Shown: piece by piece, positions 1 to 6,729 of the stretch | Layout of the letters: the number at the start of each line of letters is the position of its first letter | How positions within the stretch are numbered: position 1 is the stretch's first letter | NCBI GenBank assembly: GCA_023435925.1 | Contig: JAEZLF010000100.1 | Span: 1 to 38,588, forward strand | DNA: 38,588 bases | From: Bacillota bacterium | GTDB taxonomy: Bacteria; Bacillota; Clostridia; Acetivibrionales; DTU013 | Direction of reading: 5' to 3' | Translations under genes and position numbers: made by a program | Notes under the pieces: generated by a model | Database searches by the model: none | Seen by the model: the letters and a program-made list of their open reading frames with translations, nothing else | What the model was told of the DNA's origin: nothing

Positions 1-2
1 TT

Positions 3-119
3 TTTTTGACCATGGTGCTTCGGGGCTGCGTTGACTGGGCACGGGAGAATAATGTGACCCTCATCACGGAGGAACACATGAAAATCATTAATGATAAGCG
101 AGCGAAAGAGAAAAAATAG
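3..119 (+). CDS. C-terminal fragment of a gene cut by the window edge (PCP_red-like tail)
   Basis: An open frame runs from the window edge to TAG at 117-119 and gives 38 residues, including RGCVDWARENN and ITEEHM. The pattern of a short helix, 'YA/WAR..G/NN...IT.E.M' and a basic tail resembles the small PCP-reductase-type C-terminal domain (light-independent protochlorophyllide reductase B-like). That domain also occurs in proteins of corrinoid methyltransferase clusters. The next gene, a DUF1638 protein 31 bp downstream, fits that context and suggests one operon. Only the tail is visible, so the identity is an inference and the start lies outside the window. Confidence 0.45.
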   Translation, partial: FLTMVLRGCVDWARENNVTLITEEHMKIINDKRAKEKK

Positions 120-150
120 GGTTTTGGGGTGAATACCACCGGAGGTCGCA

Positions 151-870
151 ATGGATAAACCTATGAGATATTGTATAATAAGCTGTCACGTACTTTGGAG
201 GGAATTATGCTACTTTGCGTCACTGTCGGAGAATGTTTTTAATTTTCGATATTTAAAGCAAGGCCTTCATCGTACACCGGATTTGTTGAGGAAGGAGCTG
301 CAGCAGGCTATTGATGAGGCTGACGATGAGGGTTATGATGCAATCCTGATCGGATATGGATTATGCAGCAATGGTACCGTAGGAATTACAGCGAAAAAGA
401 CAAAGCTGGTTGTGATGAAAGGTCATGACTGCATCACATTTCTTCTGGGCTCCAAGGAAAGATATAAAAGCTATTTTAGCAGCCATCCCGGAACATACTG
501 GTATTCTCCCGGGTGGATCGACACCGGAACACAACCGGGAAAAGAACGTTATGAAACTACCTATCAGGAGTATCTGGACAAGTACGATGAGGAAAATGCC
601 CAATACCTGATGGAGATGGAGCAGGGCTGGTTCCGGGAGTATAACAATGCAGCATATGTCGATCTTGGCATCGGTGATTCCTCCAGATACAAGGAATACA
701 CGAGGGAATGCGCCGAGTGGCTTAAATGGAACCATGATGAGCTTGATGGCAATCAAAAGCTGATGACAGACTTTGTGAACGGTAACTGGAACGGGGAGGA
801 TTTCCTCATTGTCGAACCGGGACATAGGATCATAGCCACCCACGACAGCAGAATTATGGACGTTGTTTAA
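151..870 (+). CDS. DUF1638 domain protein
   Basis: The product has 239 residues and starts at ATG 151 behind GGAGGT (141-146). It matches the DUF1638 pattern: an N-terminal CIISCHVLWREL segment with Cys and His, a central 'DAILIGYGLCSNG' strand-turn, 'KGHDCITFLLGS', and a C-terminal acidic/aromatic part. DUF1638 genes are commonly neighbours of corrinoid proteins, their reductive activases and methyltransferases in anaerobes; their biochemical role is not established. No signal peptide or membrane segment is seen, so it is probably cytosolic. The last codons (GAC GTT GTT TAA, from about 861) match the beginning of a dispersed repeat also found at 33822, so the native C-terminus may have been altered by insertion of that repeat. 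Confidence 0.82.
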   Translation: MDKPMRYCIISCHVLWRELCYFASLSENVFNFRYLKQGLHRTPDLLRKELQQAIDEADDEGYDAILIGYGLCSNGTVGITAKKTKLVVMKGHDCITFLLGSKERYKSYFSSHPGTYWYSPGWIDTGTQPGKERYETTYQEYLDKYDEENAQYLMEMEQGWFREYNNAAYVDLGIGDSSRYKEYTRECAEWLKWNHDELDGNQKLMTDFVNGNWNGEDFLIVEPGHRIIATHDSRIMDVV

Positions 871-968
871 ACGCCACGTTTAGGCGTGGCGCACGAAGTG
901 TAGCGCAGGGCGAATTTATTTTGCCCGCAGCGAGGGGGTATAGGGGCTTACCCCCATCGGAAATTGAA
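861..968 (+). repeat. Dispersed four-hairpin repeat, copy 1
   Basis: This 108-bp segment aligns without gaps to 33822-33929 (about nine in ten bases identical by eye) and, reversed, to 23557-23645. It folds into consecutive hairpins. H1 is CGCCACG/CGTGGCG (872-891). H2 is a short stem closing a GAA triloop (CACGAAGTG). H3 is GGGCGAA/TTTGCCC with one G-T pair. H4 pairs a G-run with a C-run (about 934-955). It fills the gap between DUF1638 and the convergent yesN-like gene, and may also act as a terminator for either. No coding potential is seen. Confidence 0.75.
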
Positions 969-985
969 CCATTACCGCCGCAACA

Positions 986-2587
986 TTAATGAATTTCACG
1001 GATTTCCTTCCGGTATTCATGTATGGTTCTTCCTGTTATTCTTTTGAAAAGCTTGCTGAAGTACTTAGGGTCGGAATAACCAACCTTACCGCTGATTTCA
1101 GCAATATTCAAGGAAGGCGTACAGAGGAGTTTCTTTGCATTCTCAATCCGGATGATGGTTTTATAATCAATAAAGCTCATACCGGTTTCCTTTTTAAATA
1201 ATTCACTGAGATAAGCAGGGCTGATATGTACATGCTTAGCTACCTGTTCCAGATTAATATCACCTGAAAAGTTGCTTTCAATTATCTTTTTGGCGTTTTC
1301 AATCAGATTATTGTGATCCATTGGGTTTTTATCATGATAGAAGGAATAAATATTTTCGATAAGCTCTTTTACGCAGCTCTCAAGGCTATCTATGAACTGT
1401 GTTTTCATGATTCTTTCGTAAGGCTTTTCTCCTGCAACCAGAAACTCTCGCTGTATAAAAGAGAGTTGGATGTTGAGCAGAATGATAATGGACTGCACAA
1501 ACTGCCAGAAGAATTCCTTGACAAGCGTGGGGCTGATATTACAATCCTTCTTGAAGGAGCTTATTGTAGCCTCAACGTAGGAAAGCGCTGTTTGAATATT
1601 TGACAGCTTAAGGTTCAACGCAATCTTATTGAGCATTTCCTCTGTCAATACCAATTTCAGGTCTCTGGATAGAGACCCCTGTTCGTATGCCGCTATTGAG
1701 CCTTTGCCTGACCAGAACCTTGTATCAAGCGCTGTCCTGGCATTCTCGAAGAGGGTTGGAAGCATGCAAAGCTGGGTGGACGAGTCACTAATTCCTGCAG
1801 AAACGGTTGATGCAGACCTTTTCTCCAGTATGCGGTTACACAGCCGGAATGCCTTTTGTATTTTTTCCGTATGACTGTTATTCAGCAGCGAGACAAGGAC
1901 ATGTTTATCTGCAGCCAGAGGGAATGAAATGGCTTTTGTAAAGTGCTTCATTGCCCGCCTGATCAGCTGCTGTCTGTACGCATTCTCCATACGGCCTTCA
2001 TTGGATAATGAGCTGTCATCAGGCGCAAATATACAGAGTGTATACGTGTTACCTGTCATATTTAAGCCGTATTTTCGAAATTCATTTCGTATTTGATCCG
2101 TTGTCATATGATTGCGTGATATCAGTTGGTTTAAAAACGCTTCATACATAACAGGCAGTGCCTTTTTGTACTGCTCCTTCTCCGCTTCCTCTTCCCGTAT
2201 CAACCTTGCCTGCTCATACAGCTCTGTACGGATTCTGTCCAGAACCTGAAACAACTCATTTTCATCGACAGGCTTTAGTAAATAGTCGGTAATACCATAC
2301 TTCATCGCTGTTTTAGCATACTCAAAATCGCTGTAGCCACTGATAATAACAATCCGGAGTTTTGGCTGCAGAGTCCGCAGTTCCTTAATCAGCTCCAAAC
2401 CTGAGAGACCGGGCATCATGATATCCGTTAGCAAAATATCTGGCTCGTGCCTGCGACAGAGTTCAAGTGCCTCTATGCCGTTGGCAGCCTCACAGGACAG
2501 AACCAGGTCAAGTCGTTCAAAAGGTATCAGGGCCTTAACAGTAGCTCTTACCCATTTTTCGTCATCTGCAATGATAAGCTTCATCAT
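986..2587 (-). CDS. YesN-type response regulator, AraC family DNA-binding output
   Basis: The 533-residue product has an N-terminal receiver domain (residues 1-125) with the acidic pair D8-D9, phospho-acceptor D55 in DILLTDIMMPG, and the conserved Lys in LLKPVDE. A middle region of about 280 residues lacks a clear domain. The C-terminal AraC helix-turn-helix pair is at about 425-533 (NLEQVAKHVHISPAYLSELF and IAEISGKVGYSDPKYFSKLF). Such proteins are activated by a YesM-type kinase and usually control sugar uptake or glycan-use genes. The start ATG lies 6 nt after AGGAGGT (2593-2599). It sits 10 nt downstream of its kinase gene, so they are co-transcribed and probably translationally coupled. 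No sugar ABC transporter lies beside it, so its target is unknown; the rhamnosidase 4 kb away is one candidate. Confidence 0.93.
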   Translation of the reverse strand: MMKLIIADDEKWVRATVKALIPFERLDLVLSCEAANGIEALELCRRHEPDILLTDIMMPGLSGLELIKELRTLQPKLRIVIISGYSDFEYAKTAMKYGITDYLLKPVDENELFQVLDRIRTELYEQARLIREEEAEKEQYKKALPVMYEAFLNQLISRNHMTTDQIRNEFRKYGLNMTGNTYTLCIFAPDDSSLSNEGRMENAYRQQLIRRAMKHFTKAISFPLAADKHVLVSLLNNSHTEKIQKAFRLCNRILEKRSASTVSAGISDSSTQLCMLPTLFENARTALDTRFWSGKGSIAAYEQGSLSRDLKLVLTEEMLNKIALNLKLSNIQTALSYVEATISSFKKDCNISPTLVKEFFWQFVQSIIILLNIQLSFIQREFLVAGEKPYERIMKTQFIDSLESCVKELIENIYSFYHDKNPMDHNNLIENAKKIIESNFSGDINLEQVAKHVHISPAYLSELFKKETGMSFIDYKTIIRIENAKKLLCTPSLNIAEISGKVGYSDPKYFSKLFKRITGRTIHEYRKEIREIH

Positions 2588-2597
2588 ACAGTACCTC

Positions 2598-4430
2598 CTA
2601 ATTCTCCTTTACCGTGGGGAGTGTTATTTCCACAGTTGTGCCGATCGGGGCATCCATGAATTTCAAGCCGTACTGTTCACCAAAATACAGCTTGATCCGG
2701 GAATTTACATTCCGGACACCGATTCCCGTGCCTGCTATGTCTCCTTCGCATCCAGGTGTGTACCTGTCGCTGGATAACGATCTGTTCAGCTCATCGATCT
2801 TTTTTGCATGCATGCCAAGGCCATTATCCGTGATCTGGATTTTCATATTATTTTCCAGTGCCAGTATTTCTATTTTAATGGTGCCTCTTCCAAGCTTCAT
2901 CTCGAGACCGTGTTTTATGGAGTTTTCAATTAAAGGCTGGAGCGTAAGCTTCAGGATTTTGTAAGTCATCAACTCGGGCGGAATGCTGTACAGCAGCTCG
3001 AATTTGTTTTCGTAGCGGAAATTCTGTATGGACATGTAATTTTCAAGGTGCTGCAGCTCTTCCTTGATGGAGACCAGGACGCGTTCATTAATACTGTAGC
3101 GGAAAAGCAGCGAAAGTGCTTTCGACATGGCTGCAATGTCGTGGATACCATGATAAAGCGCAGCTCCCCGGATAGACTCCAGCGTGTTGTATAAGAAATG
3201 AGGGTTGATTTGATTTTGTAAGGAATTTAGCTGTGCTTCCTTCTGGCTGAGTTTGATACTATAAATTTTATCGATTAGAAAATCAATATCCGAAATTACG
3301 TTAACACCTGCATCAGAAGTATTTCTACGCAAGAGCGGTGGTTGATTGCCTACGCCGGGAAGCTGGTTCTCATAATCTGATATGACAGAGGTAAGCTCAT
3401 TGATGGGATTGATGATCTTAAAGGAAACAATCAGGTAGATAAACAGCATAACAGGCAGGAAAATGAGACAAAACGTCATCAGGGGGCTGCGCAGCCATAA
3501 CTTGTCCACAGTACCTGTTACAGGGTTCAGATCAATAAAAATCCAGCCGGGATCAGGATACCTCTTATGGGTCATATAGAAGCCTTCATTATTATAAAGG
3601 ATTCGTTTGAAGCCTCTGTCGGAAGAAGCGGAGCCGATAGCATCAAGAATCGCTTCGTCCGCAGTGCTGGTGAGCTTTCCCAGGTTTCGGCTGAAAAGGA
3701 TGTTCCCCTCCAAATCGAGAATCAACCGCTCACGCTTCGTTAGTGCCGATTCGTCGGCGCTTCCCAGAAAATCAGTCAGCATAGAAGAATCAAAGTCAAA
3801 AAGCAGTAATGCCTGACGCTTTTTATCTGAGAAATTAATAAGGGATTTTGCCATACTGAACACAACTTTACTTTTACCTTCTGCATAAAAACGCTGCATA
3901 GGGCCAAGTATCTGCACTGCATCCGGATTACTGAAGGTTTCAAAGAACCATTGCTGCGAAGCCGGATTGATTATAGTGACAATATCTGCATCAGAGCCGT
4001 ATGAAGCAACCATTTCATTGTCTGCGAATACGTATGCTGCCGATAGCACGGCTCTTTGACCGGGAGTCAGATTGGACTCAATAGCTCTTTTTAATTGGGG
4101 AGTTAAAGGGTTTACGGATTTGATCAGCAGCATGCTTCCATTTGATTCCAAAGCATCGGCAGTGAGGTGAACGGCAGTCTCAAAACTGTTTATATATTTC
4201 CTTATAGAGTCCATTTCCTGGGAAATGCTTGTAAGAGCGGCATGATACGTATTTTCTTCAACAAGGGAGCGGGTATGGTAATAGGAAACAGCTATAAAAA
4301 TAACAGTGGGGAGCATCACCAACAGAAAGAAAAACAAGGTGAATTTTGAACGCAGCTTCAGATATAAGCCGCTGACTCTTTGAATTTTACCGGGCATTCT
4401 GCTATACAGCCGGTGAAGAACTTTCATCAT
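2598..4430 (-). CDS. YesM-type sensor histidine kinase
   Basis: The 610-residue membrane kinase has a first membrane helix at about 30-50 (FTLFFFLLVMLPTVIFIAV), an extracellular sensor region of about 250 residues (dCache-like by position), a second helix near 320-340 (MTFCLIFLPVMLFIYLIV) and a HAMP-like linker. A His_kinase domain follows with NQINPHFLYNTLESI, where the phospho-His sits. A HATPase region carries ENSIKHGLE (N box) and ITDNGLGM (G1 box). This is the LytS/YesM class. It presumably senses an extracellular solute and phosphorylates the adjacent regulator. The start ATG follows AGGGGGG. A promoter with an internal palindrome lies just upstream. Confidence 0.93.
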   Translation of the reverse strand: MMKVLHRLYSRMPGKIQRVSGLYLKLRSKFTLFFFLLVMLPTVIFIAVSYYHTRSLVEENTYHAALTSISQEMDSIRKYINSFETAVHLTADALESNGSMLLIKSVNPLTPQLKRAIESNLTPGQRAVLSAAYVFADNEMVASYGSDADIVTIINPASQQWFFETFSNPDAVQILGPMQRFYAEGKSKVVFSMAKSLINFSDKKRQALLLFDFDSSMLTDFLGSADESALTKRERLILDLEGNILFSRNLGKLTSTADEAILDAIGSASSDRGFKRILYNNEGFYMTHKRYPDPGWIFIDLNPVTGTVDKLWLRSPLMTFCLIFLPVMLFIYLIVSFKIINPINELTSVISDYENQLPGVGNQPPLLRRNTSDAGVNVISDIDFLIDKIYSIKLSQKEAQLNSLQNQINPHFLYNTLESIRGAALYHGIHDIAAMSKALSLLFRYSINERVLVSIKEELQHLENYMSIQNFRYENKFELLYSIPPELMTYKILKLTLQPLIENSIKHGLEMKLGRGTIKIEILALENNMKIQITDNGLGMHAKKIDELNRSLSSDRYTPGCEGDIAGTGIGVRNVNSRIKLYFGEQYGLKFMDAPIGTTVEITLPTVKEN

Positions 4431-4450
4431 CAGCCCCCCTTTGAAACATA

Positions 4451-4479
4451 TTTTACATAATTATGTGGGATAATGCAAA
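4451..4479 (-). promoter_or_regulatory. Promoter of the yesM-yesN-like pair with a palindromic operator candidate
   Basis: On the minus strand the -35 TTGCAT (4474-4479) and -10 TAAAAT (4451-4456) are 17 bp apart, close to the sigma-A consensus. The spacer holds a perfect 12-bp palindrome, ACATAATTATGT (4456-4467), placed where a repressor would block RNA polymerase. I could not identify an equally good promoter for the divergent adaptor gene. Confidence 0.6.
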
Positions 4480-4579
4480 AAAAACTACCTATTTTATATA
4501 AAAAACATCTATCGCTTCATGGAACTAAATGCTAAAATGGAAAAAATGTCTGTTTTAATGAAATTGAGGGGTGTTTCAA

Positions 4580-5626
4580 GTGAGTTTAACGGAAAGCAAT
4601 AAGAAACGGAGCAGCAGTACCGTCACAAAAATTTCTTTTATGTTTCTAAGTATGATGCTTGCGGCCCTATTATCCGGATGCTACTTTTTTCCCCAGGAAG
4701 AAGAGGTTCTTGCTCCTCCGATCAAGGAACCAGCTCAGATAACCTATGAGACCATTGAGGCAAAGAAGGGAACCATTGAAAGAACAATACGTTGTACAGG
4801 GTCTTTTGTTTCTGTGTCCCAACAGGACCTTTTTTATAAGGACAGGGGGGGACGGCTCAAAAAAATCCATGTGATCTATGGCGACGAGGTCAAGAAAGGC
4901 CAGCTGATAGCTGAGATTGAAGATGATACCATTCGTAACGACATTCGGCTTCAGGAAATTGCATTAAAAAGAGCACAGATTATTTATGACAATGCGAAGA
5001 CGAAATATGAAATCGAGGGCGGCAGCAAATCCGAGCTGGAGATGGCAGAATTGGATTTACAGACAAATCAGATCAAGCTGGAAAGCCTGAAAACAGAGCT
5101 GGAACAAACCAGACTGGTTGCTCCCATCGATGGTAAGGTCGTTTATGTTACCGATATCAAGCTGGGAGAGTACATCAATGCTCATCAGACCGTTGTGAGA
5201 GTAGCCGATCCCACAAAGCTTCAGTTAAGGTATTCCGAAAATAAAGTCAGTGATTTCAGGCTGGGTATGAAAGCGACTGTTTCAATCAATGGCAGCAATT
5301 ATGAAGGCGAGGTTGTCATGACCCCTTCGGATATGCCGGCTGACGCGGATGAGGTTACAAAAAAGTCTATTCAGCTGAAGGTTGATAATCTGCCGGAGGA
5401 TGTTACGTTGGGAAGCACGGCTTCTATCAGTCTGACTCTGGAGAAGCACGAGGATGTTATTGTATTGCCGAAGCAGGTGGTCAACAACTTTGTAGGTCGG
5501 AGGTTTGTCAACGTTCTCAAGAATGATATCAGAGAAGAACGAGATGTTGAACTGGGTATACAGAGTGATACCGAGGTTGAGATTGTGAAGGGGCTTGAAG
5601 TCGGTGAACTGATTATTGTGAGGTAA
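4580..5626 (+). CDS. Lipoprotein membrane-fusion (HlyD/RND adaptor) protein
   Basis: The product has 348 residues from GTG 4580, chosen because GAGGGG (4566-4571) sits 8 nt upstream; an earlier GTG at 4571 overlaps that site. The N-terminus is a lipoprotein signal with lipobox LLSGC and a lipid-modified Cys near residue 34. A barrel-sandwich (biotinyl-lipoyl-like) half follows (GDEVKKGQLIAEIED), then a helical hairpin of about 65 residues, the second half (LVAPIDGKVVYVTDIKLGEYI) and beta-barrel domains (GMKATVSINGS, VVLPKQVV-like segment). Such adaptors normally bridge an exporter such as a MacB-type ABC protein. No exporter gene follows: the next gene is convergent. It is therefore an orphan adaptor, and its partner must be elsewhere. 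Confidence 0.85.
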   Translation: MSLTESNKKRSSSTVTKISFMFLSMMLAALLSGCYFFPQEEEVLAPPIKEPAQITYETIEAKKGTIERTIRCTGSFVSVSQQDLFYKDRGGRLKKIHVIYGDEVKKGQLIAEIEDDTIRNDIRLQEIALKRAQIIYDNAKTKYEIEGGSKSELEMAELDLQTNQIKLESLKTELEQTRLVAPIDGKVVYVTDIKLGEYINAHQTVVRVADPTKLQLRYSENKVSDFRLGMKATVSINGSNYEGEVVMTPSDMPADADEVTKKSIQLKVDNLPEDVTLGSTASISLTLEKHEDVIVLPKQVVNNFVGRRFVNVLKNDIREERDVELGIQSDTEVEIVKGLEVGELIIVR

Positions 5627-5650
5627 GGCCTCAAATTGTAACGAGGAAAC

Positions 5651-5681
5651 AAAAATATCCCCCACTTCTATAAGTGGGGGG
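5651..5681 (-). terminator. Intrinsic terminator after the cupin-AraC gene
   Basis: A 9-bp stem CCCCCACTT/AAGTGGGGG (5659-5667 and 5672-5680) closes a 4-nt loop. Read on the minus strand it is followed by a T-rich run (ATATTTTTG), as expected for a terminator of the gene ending at 5702. On the plus strand there is no T-run, though the hairpin may also limit read-through from the adaptor gene. Confidence 0.8.
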
Positions 5682-5701
5682 TACCGAAGTGTTATAACGG
5701 A

Positions 5702-6598
5702 CTATCTGATTTTACGGTATTCGCTCGGGGTCATACCTGTCCTTCGTTTAAATACCTGATTGAAAAATTTGATATCCTGGTAGCCGATCGATGAAGCGAT
5801 GTCAACGATTTTTCTGTCACTGTCTTCCAGTAGTCTGCAAGCTTCTTCAATGCGTATTTTCTGTGCGTATTCCGTCACTGTCATATTGGTGACATCCCTG
5901 AAAAGCTTGCAGAAATAGTTCCGGCTCAGGAAGGCCATCAAAGAAAGGTCTTCCAGCTTCAGTTCCTGAGCATAGTTATTTTTCATGTACAGTATCACCT
6001 TTTCAATGACCTGCCTTCGCTGGCTGTAGATGCCTTCCTCCAGCATGCTGCTTTTACGGAAGGTTCTGAAAATAGTAATCAGCAGTTCAATGACATAAGC
6101 ACGCAGCATCTCAATATATCCATGTTCCTTCAGATGGTATTCAATGAACATTTTCTCGTATAACTCCTCGATCCCTTTACTATCACGGCCTTGAAGCCTA
6201 ATATCGGATTTGTCCCCGACTTCTTCCGGAAACAGAGAACGAAACAGAAAATGGTGGGTGATATCCGAAAAATCCTTGCAATTGACTAATGAGAAGTCCA
6301 AAAAATCCGGATTGAAGATACAATTATAGACAACCAGCATTGATTCCGTATCACCCGGAAGCGATCTGAATTCATGCAGTACATTGTAGTTTATGATAAA
6401 CAGATCACCCTTGGATACCGCATATTCATTGTTTCCTATGCGATGAATACCGCGGCCGGAGGCTACATAAGCTATTTCCAGAAAATCATGAGAATGCGGA
6501 TGCGGCTCAGCCTCCTCGAATGCCTTATTCACATAGATGCTCTCACCGTCACTGAAAAAATCAGTTCCCGTTATATGAATCCCAAGTCGTTCCTGCAT
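5702..6598 (-). CDS. Cupin-containing AraC family transcriptional regulator
   Basis: The product has 298 residues if it starts at ATG 6598, preferred because GGGGTG (about 6605-6610) is correctly spaced; a GTG at 6607 would add three residues. The N-terminal cupin sugar-binding domain (about 20-100) has HPHSHDFLEIAYVASGRG and GDLFIINYNVLHEF. The C-terminal AraC double helix-turn-helix (about 200-298) has LEDLSLMAFLSRNYFCKLF and IVDIASSIGYQDIKFFNQVF, and ends EYRKIR. It is divergent from the alpha-L-rhamnosidase with a 131-bp shared control region. It is therefore likely the local regulator of that gene, responding to rhamnose or a rhamnoside; the ligand is inferred from context only. Confidence 0.92.
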   Translation of the reverse strand: MQERLGIHITGTDFFSDGESIYVNKAFEEAEPHPHSHDFLEIAYVASGRGIHRIGNNEYAVSKGDLFIINYNVLHEFRSLPGDTESMLVVYNCIFNPDFLDFSLVNCKDFSDITHHFLFRSLFPEEVGDKSDIRLQGRDSKGIEELYEKMFIEYHLKEHGYIEMLRAYVIELLITIFRTFRKSSMLEEGIYSQRRQVIEKVILYMKNNYAQELKLEDLSLMAFLSRNYFCKLFRDVTNMTVTEYAQKIRIEEACRLLEDSDRKIVDIASSIGYQDIKFFNQVFKRRTGMTPSEYRKIR

Positions 6599-6729
6599 GA
6601 ATATCACCCCATATATATCTTAATATACACCCGAGAAAAAGAAAACAGAATTTGATAATATGATTATATGGATAAACGACTTTGCGTTACAGTCATAAAC
6701 GAAATTCCGGTAAAGGGAGGATAGAGAAA

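Noticed and set aside
361..843. 160-residue reverse-strand open frame inside the DUF1638 gene
   Set aside because: It is a shadow frame of a well-supported gene, with no ribosome site or family resemblance; the same holds for the other antisense frames within the long genes.
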